DNA of 58,686 bases from Gamarada debralockiae (taxonomy: Eukaryota; Ascomycota; Leotiomycetes; Helotiales; Hyphodiscaceae). Made by a program: the position numbers and the translations under genes. The notes under the pieces were generated by a model. That model had not been told where the DNA came from and made no database searches. It saw only the letters and a program-made list of their open reading frames with translations. Of this stretch, positions 12,835 to 23,986 are shown piece after piece. The number at the start of each line of letters is the position of its first letter. Position 1 is the first letter of the stretch. The stretch is taken from the NCBI GenBank assembly GCA_002803225.1, contig NXFV01001692.1, positions 1 to 58,686 on the forward strand, read 5' to 3'.

Positions 12835-13800
12835 CTAATTTATCTGTGCTGATAAACTCCTCAGTTGTCTAACCGTTGTTTCAAATGTTGATGCTGTCGA
12901 GGAAACGGAAGTTGTCACACTTATATTCTTGGAGAGGTTCATCGGAAAAGAGAAACTCCTTCGCCTGGTGTTATCGCTCCCTGTATCTGAATTATCTCTG
13001 AATTTTGGATTTAGAGATATTTCTGGTATCCGAGCTGGAAGAGGCACCGAGGCCCCAAGAGGAATGGTGAAGGGTTCATCTTCAGATAAAATTTCACGAA
13101 GATAGGATCTTAGGCTTGGCATAACATGTTGGTCAGATTCTGAAGCTGGCAGAAGAGGCTCTCGAAACGGCTCCTGAGGTTTGGATGAAGAGACTGTAGA
13201 GCTGCTAATGCTAGGATCAAGAGCAATAAGTGAAAATGGCTGATGGCTTCTATGAGAGCGTTCATAATCATGTCTAATCTGAACATCTGATTGGAGAGAT
13301 TTTGAGGTATGGGATAATTTCGAAGTTCCGTTTTGGCAAGGAGCGTGGGGCGGTCGATGAGAAGGGGGTGCTTTCCGAGGACCGGGAGATCCAGGTTCCT
13401 GTCTCGGATTTCGGGATCGAGTTGAACGCCTGAATTGGCTTCGCGGATACCGGTCCGGTACAAGGTGAAAATTCGTCTTTGATTTTGATTTGATGCTCTC
13501 GAAAGTAGATCTTCTTAAGTCGGGCGGCGGGATAGAAGGTTGTTGTCGGAATTCAGTGCCTGCTTGTCGACGAAGCTTTTCGGCACAATCTAAATGCCAT
13601 TTCAAGAGCTCTGGATCGGGGTGAGGAGGGAATACTTCCGCTGGGAGATCTTTCGGGAACAGTTCATTTGTGTCTGGATCCTTGATGGGGAAGTTTCGAA
13701 TGGCCGTCTGCATAAAAGGTACGTGTTCATCCGGATCTAGCAGAATCTCAATTGACTGCCAGCGAACGAAGCCAGAATTCGTAAGAGCTGGAATTGAGGG
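12835..13800 (-). pseudogene. C-terminal half of DUF7514-type domain plus disordered tail, separated by an in-frame TAG
   Basis: This reading frame continues, without change of phase, the caspase-like gene ending at 13801. Directly after the TAG comes PSIPALTNSGFVRWQSIEIL, which is the second half of a fungal domain recorded, as I recall, as DUF7514. Then come DPDTNELFPKDLP and FPPHPDPELLKWH. About 230 residues of Ser/Arg/Pro-rich disordered sequence follow, ending at a TAG at 12835. A later ATG at 13713 would lack the domain start. Reading TAG as a mutated CAG would restore one protein of about 824 residues. A 40-nt intron (GTACCAAGC...TTCCAG) spanning the stop is possible but unusually short. 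Confidence 0.6.
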
Positions 13801-15412
13801 CTACTTAAATTCATCGGTGCTTGGTACGAGGATATGCTGGCACCCAATCGAAGTCCAAATCCATGAAAGAGCAGCATGCGGTGTCTCCATAAATAATGAA
13901 TCGTAGTTACCACCAACAGATTTATAAAAGCTGGCTAACTTAGAAGGTAATAAGAACTTTTCGGAAGAGTTCCCTATGTGATGAATGATATATTCGCCGA
14001 TGCCTTCTAAAAGCTTCACGAGCATCCTTGTTGGTCTTCTGTCCTTCTCGAATAGGTAACTGTAAAATGCCCCAGGGCCCTGTGTTTGTGTGGGAGAGGA
14101 AAATTCTAGGCCTGCTTCGACTTTTACTTCTTCTACAGTTGCAGGAATGCTTCGTAGCCATTCGGTGAATGAGTTCGTTGACAGGTCGCATACGCTGAGA
14201 CTTTCGACCAGTCGGAAGGCGAGGGATAATCTGGGTATCTTGGTTGCGTACGAATTGGATCGAATTGACATGGAGGTCATATTTTTTGAACTACCATGAG
14301 CACTTATCGGACTGGACATTGGTGAGCAGTACTGCTGGACTGGAGTTGCATGATACATTAATCGGTCCGTGCAGAAAGCGTTTGGATTGGATCCAATATT
14401 AGCCTTACGCATTGCCTTCCGGTCGTTCATTTTTTGCGGATTGGCCAATTTTGAGAGCTGAAGACTTCGGGGATGGGGAGACTCATTCGTAAGCACGAGA
14501 CGAATGGGAGCAGGATGTCGTTCTCTTCCATTCTCTGGCATCTGAGCTTGAATTCTGCGGTAGATGTTGTTGTAGAGCTGTTCTGTCGTAAAAGAGGGCT
14601 TCATGCTCAGAGTTTCGAGCTCTGTAGTCAATTCTTTTGTGAAAGAGTATCGTCCAACGCCGTTCGCTATTGAATTGAAGGAACAAGCTGAGATGATCTC
14701 AGTAACTCCTTGTCCGTGGTCTGTGTTTACTGAGGCTCAATCAGCCTGGATTTCACCCAGGGTGTCCAAATGTCTACCTGTTCCGGAGGCGCAGCAGTCC
14801 AACAGGATCAATGCATCGCTCTGTGCTTGCTCTAGGATATGTTGTACACCACTCCATGCGACAGTGGGACATTTCAGTCCTTGATCGTTCCGCCAACTAG
14901 GCGCCAGAAAGGATTAGTTCGAGCGACTTCGGAAAAGGGCTGGCCAACCACCTTGTCCACGACAGTAATCGATTTTTTGTCAGTCTTCCGTGGCCAGCAT
15001 AATAGACGATCTTCATGTCATCTTTACTACCATCGCCCACGAATTCCAAAATCTTCTTGGAGACAGTGATATGACTGTTATCGTTCGGAATGTGCCAAAT
15101 TTCGGCTTGGAAATGATAAACGTTAACAAAGACATCAAACAATTTCGATATCTCGAGAGAGACAGGTAGCTGCGGGTCTTCGTCTTCCCAACTAAGTAGT
15201 AGAACGTGGATGTTCCTGAATCGAGACCTTGCATTGTTCGGGAACACAGCTCTTGCCGCCTCTTCAAGAGCCTCGCCGAATTGCTGAAGGGCACTGCGGC
15301 AGTGCAAGCGATCAATTTCCTTCGCAGTCGGTGGAGGTAGGGCAGATGGCCGTCTTTCAGCACTTGATTCTTGAATAGCCGTTGAATTCGTGACGGTCTT
15401 CCTGTCGGTCAT
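13801..15412 (-). CDS. caspase-like (peptidase C14 fold) protein with partial DUF7514
   Basis: The model has three exons, 15412-14952, 14896-14778 and 14729-13801, with introns of 55 nt (branch ACTAAT) and 48 nt (branch CTGAT). It encodes 502 residues. The caspase-like domain spans about residues 40-260. It has a NIHVLLLSWEDEDP strand, the catalytic-type histidine in VYYAGHG (His141) and the catalytic-type cysteine in LILLDCCAS (Cys189), followed by GVTEIISAC and a YSFTKEL helix. The second splice site is required, since the unspliced frame carries a TGA right after the Cys motif. A conserved region (SFTEWLRSIP) follows. The last 70 residues are the first half of a DUF7514-type domain, cut by the TAG at 13801. 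Both catalytic residues are intact, so a truncated protein could still act. Fungal caspase-like proteins are linked to regulated cell death. The substrate is unknown. Confidence 0.8.
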
Positions 15413-18400
15413 CTTTACTTTCCTTAACCTTTATCAGCAGAGTTAGCATGCGACGGATTCATTGGGCATTCGAGAAACTCGACACCACTTACATCTCCTA
15501 AGCCAGAGTATTCCTAGTGCCAGCAACGCTCTTCGTCTTCCACCACGGCGAGGATTGTGGGATGTAGCTCTTGAAGAAAAAGGATCGTCGTGTGAGATGA
15601 AATCAGGCACGAACAACTGCGCAAAAACCGTCGTGGTCATCCTTTAATCGTTCCGCCTTGGTAACGAAGACTAGCTGTCCACTGTGCATAAGCCAGTTAC
15701 AGTGAGATTAGGCTATTGAAGTTTCGTTATCCTTTATTTGGTAAATAAAACCTAAAAAGGTTAAAGTATGACTTTTATAAGTTATTACTATGAGATATCT
15801 TATAAAAATGATCAATATAAAAGTGTTATGCCCTACGCTGCAGTACGTCTATTGTCAGAATGTCTCATATAAAATCCGTCAAACGAGCTTCCTGTTTGGC
15901 TCGCTTAGCAACATGTTTGGCATCAACCACCAAATTATTCAGATATGCTGAACCGCAGCGTAAGGGATAACCGATCGTCGGCACATCACGACATTATCAG
16001 CGACAAGACTGTGACCAGGAAATTCAATTACAAATGCGGATTTCCAATGACGATTAGCATGGGTCCCGTGAGCTCTATCTAAACTCTGACGGCGAAGTGT
16101 GACGGGCTGGAGGTAACTTGAGTAATGAAAATAGGGAGTGGGAAGGTAGAGATGTAGCTCAGAGATTAAGGCCGAGGCAGAGACGAGACTTTGAAGCAGC
16201 GGAGCTGACATCTATTTAAGGAAGGGAACGGCGTATAGTGAAATTGGAAAGTTTTGGAAAGAGTCGAGAAAGTTGAAAAGGGGTCGTGGGTGTTTTTGGT
16301 AGATATCTTCAAAAAGCAGTAACACCGCCCTAAGCTCAAAAAGGCAGCCTGAACGTAGTTTACTAAAGAAAGACACACATTTAAGCAGAGCACAATACTA
16401 CCCCAGGACCTCGATGTCCAGTAGAAGGATTGGGAGATCTTTGTACATGATGGATAATTATTTTGATTCTCTGCTCACAGGAATTCTTCTCTCTTATGCG
16501 TTGCTGGAATCGCGACCCAACGAAGCTATGATTCATAGCTTGCGGTTCACTTGGTGAATTGGAATCTTTGTAGATATATATCTCAGAAGTTTCATGCGAG
16601 GGTGTTAGCTGGTTAAGCTGAATCTGGCCTTCTGAATTGTTCAGAAGGATTGCACAATTGAGGATAGGTTAGAGTATGTTGGCTGGAGCTGGGTTTTTGA
16701 ATTACTTTGATAGATTCATGTCCAAACTAAAGCTGGCGGGTACAAATGACAATCCATCAAAGAATCCCGACAATCATAAACCCATCGATACCGAAAGCAG
16801 GATCGCTGACTAGATTGTTTAAATCGAAGAGGACGCACAGGAAGCCCACGTAGGTCAGGAGAGTAGGGCGGATGCTGTAAACTGGGGAGAAGCTTCCTCG
16901 GAAGACGAGATTGGGATAGTAGATTGCAACGGCTGAGGTATTCAGCTCAGGATCCCAGACAAGCTGGTTGAGGCGTGGTAAGCGGGGAGGTCGTAGAGGG
17001 ATATTTTTTTTTTTTTTTTTAATAAATCCCTTGCAGGTTCTTTTGGTTTGCGGGTGAGAATGACGGAGATTGTGATTGTGACTGCTTGTGGGCCACTTTC
17101 AACTTTGTTAGGGCAGAAAGTCTCAGGATTGGATTGTGTAGAAAAAGTGAATTAACACCCTTCTCTGGATTGAGGGATTGAAAATGATATATAAAAATCC
17201 CCTCTGAACTCAGAAGGTCGTCCTCGAGCAATCCTCTCAGTAATAAGAGCAAGAATGATGATGAGCATCTAACGTTCTCGATCGGTCTTTGACCCAGCGT
17301 GAAGTGAAGGGGATACTGTGCTAGGATCAGAAATCAGCGGCTCAACTCAAACCCGACTCGATAAGACTCGGGGACAGTGGTTTCAATGATAAGGAAGTAA
17401 GAGCTTTCTTCGACAGGAATGTGGTTGACAACAGAATAACAAACGACAAGAGTAAATGAAGAAATTGCTTGTAGCAGGGCATATTGTTGAATAGCGGGCT
17501 TGGAATTGACTCGTTCGGAAGTTTAATCCATGATCCGCCACGTCTTGAGCTGTGCCACTCTATCCTGCCACTTAGCTCCTTCCTGAAGTCGAGAGGATGG
17601 CGTTCATTGTTGGTTGCTGGGCTCAGCTGCCACCAGGTACTATAATGAACAGTAGAACAAACTCGCAACGGCATGAAGTGAATCGAGATTGGAGTATCTG
17701 AGATTCAATAATCCAAAGAACGTTGTCTCCATATAAACCAAAAGAACACCCTCTCCACGAATTGGAGTCGGTGCTGTTGGAAAGGAGATTCATACTTGGA
17801 GTCCGTTGGATAGGTTGGGTAGAGCCCAAGAAGACTTCACAACAGCAAACACGCACTTCAATGCGCGAGGGAAATATTTGCTCGAAGGCCAGAGAATTTT
17901 AGAGTTTGAAGACGTGCACTGGAAGATAGTGGATGCCAGGCGGAAGACAGTGTCCGACTTGTGACCTCTTTGTTAAATACCTCTCGCAAAAGCGAACTGA
18001 ATCGACAACGAAACCCCAAATCACCAGTAATATATCGAGAGTTCCTGTTACCAGTAGTTGCCACTAGCGTCTTGACCGCTTGCGATTAAACAGCAAGTGA
18101 GCTACACGTCGAGGCACTCTCTACTTAGAGGTGGTTGGAAGTTCCGCGTCCTCCGTACTTTATGCCGATCATTTGTGCAATTTCCGGTGGCGGCACTCAT
18201 TTCGACGCCAGAGACCCGTTTTACAGTGGTTCATGGATGGGTTGGGGCAGGGCTGCCACTGGAAAAGGAGAAACGCTATGGTGTTCTATTCTCGTAAACC
18301 TCTTTAGAAACAGACCTTTACTTCCCTAAAACGCCATGCTGTACCCTACACAAAATGGAAGGGATTTTGCCTGTAATCATACAAGTCGATCATACCGATT

Positions 18401-18441
18401 TGCCCCATGCCTGATTTCCGGTTTCAATTCGTTACCAGATA
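15413..18441. other. intergenic, no supported gene; contains a T17 tract
   Basis: About 3 kb with only short frames. A run of 17 T lies at 17004-17020. Near 15755-15830 there is AT-rich DNA with ACTTTTATA and its complement about 70 nt apart. A 90-codon minus frame at 15939-16211 and a 60-codon plus frame at 18135-18329 have unremarkable composition and no homologue I recognise. Confidence 0.4.
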
Positions 18442-19388
18442 TCAAGAACTCGAGGTCGTCCCATCACCCAGCAGCCTCGCGATTAGCACATACGTGAAGA
18501 TCACAGCCCCAGCAACCAACAACTTGTTCCTCCTAATCCAACTTCTCCCCTCCTCACCCACAGCTCGTCCCCCCTCAACAACGGCACCAACAACTGCCTG
18601 ACTCCCACTCGGCCGCCTCAACTGTGCCATTCCTGGTCCACAAGCTCCAACTCCGCTTCCACTGCTCGATCCAGGCTCGGGAATGACATTTCCTGTTTGC
18701 GGATCGATTCTATTATCCTTCATCCATTTCCAATTCTCCTTATCCAATTCCGGCCACTCAGCTCTGAACTTCGCTCCTCCATCCCCAGCCTTGATATTGC
18801 CTTTCTGTAACCCCTTGCCGCCCTCAACCCAACTTCCTCCGCCGGTTGAGTTCCACCATCTTGTTCGGTTTGCAGCCCACTTTCGCTCTGCTTCTGTTGC
18901 ACCCACGCTTCCGGTCGTCATTTCTTCACTTGTCATGAATGACAGCAGACCGATTAAAATAGTCGAGACTTCCCAGGCGGGGTTGAAAGATTTGGGATGG
19001 AAATCTGATATCGAGAGGCAGAGACGGGTGGAAGGCTGGAATCGGCCGGAGGGTGTATGCATTCGGATCGAGGGGGGAGCAAAGGGGTAATCCGGTGGGA
19101 AGATGAGCGTGCCCCAGTATTGGCCATTGTGGTAGGGCGTTGCGGGCGGGCCGGTTATGATATAATGCCACCTATTCAGTGTGTTAAGTGGTGATGTTCA
19201 TGGAAGACAAGGAAGGGTTGTTCATACTCGAGGATGTTCGACTCCGAGGGGTGAGCGACGATGTATGGAGGGGGGTTTTCGGAGATGGTTTTGTATTCGC
19301 GAGTCAACTGTTCCAATTGTTAGCTATATTTATTATCGTAGGAGAAGACAACGAAACGTACCCGCTTGTTGGCTGCTCGACTCGCCAT
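18442..19388 (-). CDS. UBC6: ubiquitin-conjugating enzyme E2, tail-anchored (Ubc6/UBE2J type)
   Basis: The model has three exons, 19388-19362, 19307-19228 and 19171-18442, with introns of 54 and 56 nt. The sum is 279 codons (278 aa). The E2 fold covers residues 9-160: LTREYKTISENPPPY, HPSESNILEWHYIITGP, then YHNGQYWGTLIFPPDYP. The catalytic cysteine lies in STRLCLSISDFHP (Cys87, matching the position in the yeast enzyme). A low-complexity linker follows. A C-terminal hydrophobic helix (LLVAGAVIFTYVLIARLL) is the ER tail anchor. In this family the enzyme charges ubiquitin at the ER membrane for ER-associated degradation together with Doa10-type ligases. Length and landmarks are complete. It is divergently arranged with SAM50, starts 313 nt apart. 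Confidence 0.95.
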
Positions 19389-19701
19389 GCTTGCGTCTCA
19401 AGGCGGAAACCTTGCTACGGTATTTAGGATTTGTGTGGGATTGAACGATCGGTAGTGGCTCGTATCTCTATCAGTGAGGGTGCAAAAGAGAGTTAATGAC
19501 AGAGTTGAAGTGAAAGAGTGGTTGATGGATTTGTTTTCAGTTGTCGTGTGCTTCGCGACTTTTCGATGGGAGTGAGCGAGACGATTGAGGAAAGGCTGTG
19601 GCTTATGTAAGCCACACTTTCCAGCGCGGCTGGGATTCGGCAAGAATCTCGCGGGAAAGAAAACAAGAGCCCGACGACTTTCACGAGAAGCAGCTGGAGG
19701 G
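19389..19701. promoter_or_regulatory. shared intergenic promoter between UBC6 and SAM50
   Basis: The two start codons face away from each other across 313 nt, so both promoters must lie in or near this segment. I see no clear TATA box, as expected for housekeeping genes. No specific factor site is claimed. Confidence 0.6.
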
Positions 19702-21423
19702 ATGGCTTCCTCTTCTAATTCTACGGATGATGTGAGTTTACCTTTGTTATCTGACACCAATGCAACTTCTTTGTGCGATCAATTTGCTAATTGGGAAACA
19801 CAGCTCTTCGAGAGTCTCCGTAAACCAGATGCCGAGAAAGCTGCTGCTCGCGCAAAAGAGGCTGAGGAGAGGGAAATAGCCTATCGTTTGAAGGCACAGC
19901 AGAGATTGGAGGAATTAGTATGTGAACTGCTAGATCATTCTGGCAAATACTAATGAGAATCAGATTAGCGACAATTCGACTCTTCCAGTCACAATCAACT
20001 CCATCAGACTGATTGGCGGCACAAACACACGCCGACCCTTTCTCGATCGATTATTCAACCCTTTACTCAGCGCGAATAGAGACAGGCCTTATACCCTCTC
20101 TGAAGCTTTAAATGAAGTTGGGGGTGTGGCAACCAAGCTGCGGAAATTTGGTATTACCCTTCGTTCACCACAGAATCGCATCGAAGGAGCTAGCTAACAA
20201 GTTATCTAGAGATCTTCCATGAACCCATATCAACTTTCATCGACCGCCCCGACCCTACCAACCCATCCAGCACACCAACCGACATCGACATCTACCTCAG
20301 AGTCCGCGAACGAGGCCGAATATCCCTCAAAACCGGCACAGATCTAGGAAATGTCGAGGGCTCCGCATACGGCAACCTTACGTGGAGAAATATCTTCGGT
20401 GGTGCAGAATCACTAAACCTCAACGCGTCTGCAGGAACGAGGACACGGAGTGCATATCTTGCAACATTTGACACACCGATCTTGAGTGATCCGGACAAAC
20501 GCCTAGCTGTTGACGTGTTGGCTAGTGCAACGAGCAAACCTTGGGCAAGTCATGAGGAGGGGCTGAAGGGTGCTGGAGTCAAGTACTCTTGGGCTACGAA
20601 ATCAGGGACGCAGCATCAAGTTGGGTATACAGGGGTATGGAGACAAGTCAGTGGTTTGGCTGAGAAAGCGAGCCCGACAGTGCGAGGGGACGCAGGTGAC
20701 AGTGTGAAGAGTTCAATCACACACACATGGATTTCTGACCAACGGAACCACCCATTCCTTCCCTCCCGAGGCTACCTCTTGAAAACAGTATCCGAGATTG
20801 CAGGCTGGGGACCGCTGAAAGGGGATGTCGGGTTCTGGAAATCGGAAATAGAATCCGGAGCATCTGTTCCCATACCGATTCCTGGGATACAAGGAGATAG
20901 TGGTGTGACTTTGACTGGTGGGATTAGAGCAGGCATGCTATATCCCCTACCCGTAGGGTTTGGCTCGAATAGTCAGCCATCGAGAATCAACGACCGTTTC
21001 ACATTAGGGGGGCCGACAGACGTGCGTGGATTTAAAATGGCTGGATTAGGACCACATGATGGCGCAGATGCAGTGGGAGGTGACATTTACACCGCTGGCT
21101 CGCTGAGTCTTCTCATGCCGTTCCCAAGAGTAGGAAAAGACACACCATTACGCTTCCAGCTCTTTGCAAATGCGGGTAGATTACTGGCATTGAAGCACAA
21201 TGAGGAGAGAGGAGGGAAGGGAACTAAGACCGTAGGAAAAGATTTTTATGGCTCGATAGCACAGCTGGGTGGTGGGTTACCGAGCATGGCTGCGGGCTTT
21301 GGGGTTGTTTACGCGCATCCGGTTGCGAGGTTTGAGTTGAACTTCGCGTTGCCACTTGTTATGAGACGGGGCGAGGAGGGGAGAAAGGGATTGCAGTTTG
21401 GAGTTGGAATTAACTTCTTGTGA
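19702..21423 (+). CDS. SAM50: mitochondrial outer-membrane beta-barrel assembly protein Sam50/Tob55
   Basis: The model has three exons, 19702-19917, 19964-20150 and 20210-21423, with introns of 46 nt (branch ACTAATG) and 59 nt (branch GCTAACA). It encodes 538 aa. The N-terminus is acidic and coiled, with an Ala/Glu/Lys-rich helix. A POTRA-like segment follows (VTINSIRLIGG, FLDRLFNPLL, LNEVGGVATKLRKF). The C-terminal 380 residues are the Omp85-type barrel with the hallmark LGGPTDVRGFKMAGLGP near residue 400 and a final strand ending in GINFL. The protein is the core of the SAM complex that inserts beta-barrel proteins into the outer membrane. The ATG at 19702 was preferred over the in-frame ATG at 19585 because the intervening residues are basic, unlike family N-termini, and lie in the UBC6-facing leader. 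Confidence 0.93.
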
Positions 21424-22311
21424 AAGCTTACAGCATACCAGGTGTTGATGGTCGTGGACGAAGAGTGTAATATGAATAGTGTACGATGGGGGCGAGTACA
21501 AAATAGAAAACAAGCATCACAACTTTACCATTCGAGCTTCGAAATTGTCGAATCCTGGGTTAGTGTTACATATCCATCAAGGTGCTGCAAGTGCGTCATG
21601 ATCGGTGTGAAGAAGGGCTAAAGCTTGAGTTGACTGATTATGTCTCGGGGATGCCATGTGCTTCACCGCTGTTTGGTGACGTGGGCTTTCGCCCGATCAT
21701 CTAAGTTTACAGAAGTTTCCATAGGTAGCCGATAAGGTAGGTGACACTGTGTGCATAAAGTACTCGTGCTACCCTCGATTCGTGTACTGTATAAGTACTT
21801 GTATATCCTCCTCCTCTGGACGCTTGATATTCTCCCCTTTTCATCCTCCTCCGCCGCCATGATGCTCGCCCTTTTCATCAAGTCGAGCCTCGCTCGAAGT
21901 GCTGCCTCGCATCCGAAATGGGAGACACGATTCATTGAGCGATGATTGTGGCTCTGCAGAATGGAGTCTTTTGGAGACTCACCCATGTTGAATTCTCATC
22001 CATAATGCACGCTTGTTGAAACATGGCAAGTCTTCACAACAGGCATCCGTCCCATCCATTCCACGAGCGAAGATGCAGAGGCAGAGACAAAGGTCACGGT
22101 ATGAATGTATTCAGCTAACGTCTCCATCTCCATTCAGTCTTCCCCTCTTCCCAGATCAAAACAAAACACGTTCAATGCGAAAGACTAGAAGCTACGACCT
22201 GATCCACCACCACAGCCCATCCTCTTTCGTCCCCTTCGAGACTTTCGGTATCTCATCAGCCATCGACATTGTTGTTCGAAGGAAGAGGTTTATGGTTGGT
22301 GTGTGAAATGT
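21424..22311. other. intergenic between SAM50 and metallothionein genes
   Basis: This holds 3' flanks of SAM50 and of the first metallothionein. Short frames at 21663-21986 (minus) and 22013-22306 (plus) show no recognisable content. Confidence 0.4.
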
Positions 22312-22507
22312 TTAGTGGGTGCTAGTAAATGTTAGACACTGACTGGAGGAGAAGGAAGGATATAGTGAGATGGTGGAGAATGACTGAGCGTCGATGATGA
22401 GGCATAGTTGGATGGATGGAAGGGAATGAAGCCCAGGGAACAAGGACCTACCAGCAAGAGCATCCGTCGCAGCTGGCGCAGCCGCAGCAAGAGCAGTCTC
22501 CTTTCAT
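22312..22507 (-). CDS. metallothionein-like peptide, 21 residues with 8 cysteines
   Basis: The ATG at 22507 opens MKGDCSCCGCASCDGCSC. Unspliced, the frame ends one Trp later at TAG. A GT at 22451 and a strong 3' site with branch CTAAC (TCTAACATTTACTAG) define a 130-nt intron, after which exon 2 (22321-22312) adds Cys-Thr-His and TAA. The product has 21 residues with Cys at 5, 7, 8, 10, 13, 16, 18 and 19, and no aromatic residue, typical of metallothioneins that chelate copper or zinc in the cytosol. The MKGDC start matches its neighbour 1.2 kb away on the same strand, suggesting duplication followed by divergence. A TATA-like element lies about 110-120 nt upstream. The splice is inferred; the Cys-rich exon is directly visible. 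Confidence 0.7.
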
Positions 22508-22615
22508 ATTGAAGGTAGGTTTGATTTGGAGTTTGGTTTAGAGCTTGTTGATTTGTGTTTGAAAGTATTCGAAGCTGATGGTGATAGGGAAGGAATTCAA
22601 AATTAGAACGAGAGA

Positions 22616-22630
22616 GGTATACTTATACCC
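22616..22630 (-). promoter_or_regulatory. TATA-like element of the 21-residue metallothionein
   Basis: On the minus strand the sequence reads GGGTATAAGTATACC, about 110-123 nt upstream of the ATG at 22507. The core is nearly palindromic (GGTATACTTATACC). Strong TATA boxes are usual for inducible genes. No experimental support is possible here. Confidence 0.5.
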
Positions 22631-23690
22631 AAGATAGAGATAAAGAGGCACGTGGTAGCACAATAGGCGTACTACACACCATCGCCGTGCCATCTATCCG
22701 CAGTCAAATGAGAGCGTGAGCTTGAATTGGCATTTGCTGGACTGAGGCCTAATTTACACTACAGCGCTACGAGAAAGACCACACCCCACTCTACGAAACC
22801 ACTGCAACCAACGATATACATCCTGCACTCTGAATTACGTCAGAAATCACCTTTCCGGAGGTTGGCTGACAAGGTCATGGGGAACTGAGTTTGAGCAGAG
22901 GACATCGAGAACTCTGCAAGGAATTCTTTGCTCCGCTTGACGAAAATCAGAGTTTGGCATAAATAATACGGTGAAGGTGTTGAGAGGGTAGTGAAAGATG
23001 GCTTGGAACGAAGTGAGCTCTCGAAGTGGAAGGCATGGTTAGGGAGAGTCGATCTCGGATGCAGAGGGGAGAGATAAGAGGATACAGCAGATAAAAGCGG
23101 GGAAACGTGAAACTCGCGCAGGGGAGTGGGTGGTACCAGGAATGGATTTGAAAGGTCACTTGACAGGGAATAATGGAGGCTTGGGAATAATACGGTCTTC
23201 GATTGGCGAGAGGGGAGATGCAGCGTTCGAGGCGTGGGGGATTGAAAGGGCGTGGTCTGCACGACACCATGTTGGATTTTGGAGGAACATGGGAAGAGCC
23301 GCCCTTTGCGAGGGAACGTTATCGTAATTCTTATGTATAAGAAGAATCACGAGAATGACAATGATCAAACGTAATTACGACAGCTACATATCAGATGCAG
23401 CTATCAGATTGTCGAGGTCACGCATAGTCGCACAGCAAGAGAGCAAGTGGTCAAGAGATGCCCAAGAGACTGGTAATTTATTCCTACGCATATGCCTGAA
23501 TGATTGTATCACCAACATGTCCAAAGAAACTGCCTCTGTATGGTATCATCCTTCCCCATCCTAATCAACGAGCCAAGACCATATCCCTATCCCGCCCAAG
23601 ATCCTAAAGGCAAATGACTATCCGCGTAAAGAGACCGCGAGTTTTCGAATCGAATGCGACGAAAGAGAGGTTGTTGGTACGAGAATTGAC
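22631..23690. other. spacer between the two metallothionein genes
   Basis: It holds the upstream region of the first gene and the downstream region of the second. Open frames at 22840-23270 are Ser/Pro/Leu-rich and unconvincing. A TTTGCTGG motif near 22730 loosely resembles copper-regulator sites (GCTG core), which is suggestive only. Confidence 0.3.
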
Positions 23691-23860
23691 TTATTTTCCG
23701 CAGTTGGAGCAAGAGCAGCTGTCGCCGCAGTTGCCTTTGGATGTTGTTAGCTTTCTGTAAGGCGGGAGTGGAGAAGGCCAAAGATGAGGAGTCGAAAAGG
23801 TAATGAGCCAGGTAAGTACTTACAGCTAGAGGCACCAGAGCATCCGCAGTCACCCTTCAT
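23691..23860 (-). CDS. copper metallothionein, Neurospora type, 26 residues
   Basis: Exon 1 is 23860-23824 and exon 2 is 23734-23691, with an 89-nt GTAAGT intron having branch GCTAAC. The product begins MKGDCGCSGASSCNCG and ends CSCSNCGK. Its seven cysteines at 5, 7, 13, 15, 19, 21 and 24 follow the spacing of the classic Neurospora crassa copper metallothionein. That protein binds Cu(I) in a thiolate cluster and is copper-induced. The gene is far too short for ordinary ORF calling. It lies on the same strand as the 21-residue gene and shares its MKGDC start. A TATA-like ATAAAAG element sits about 120 nt upstream. Confidence 0.93.
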
Positions 23861-23975
23861 TTTGATTGTTTGATTTGATCGGTGGTTGGAAGAGAGTTGG
23901 TTTGGTTTTGAGTTTGTGGTTTGTTGGAGATATTGTCTTGGGTGATAGAAGGAGACTGAAGGTGGGATAAGCTCT

Positions 23976-23986
23976 GCTTTTATGCC
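23976..23986 (-). promoter_or_regulatory. TATA-like element of the copper metallothionein
   Basis: The minus strand reads GGCATAAAAGC, about 117-126 nt upstream of the ATG at 23860. The spacing is close to that of the TATA-like element of the neighbouring metallothionein gene, consistent with common ancestry and inducible expression. Confidence 0.5.

Noticed and set aside
15939..16211. 90-codon minus frame starting MSAPLLQSLVSASAL
   Set aside because: No recognisable motif, and it is isolated in a 3-kb gene-free stretch; chance cannot be excluded.
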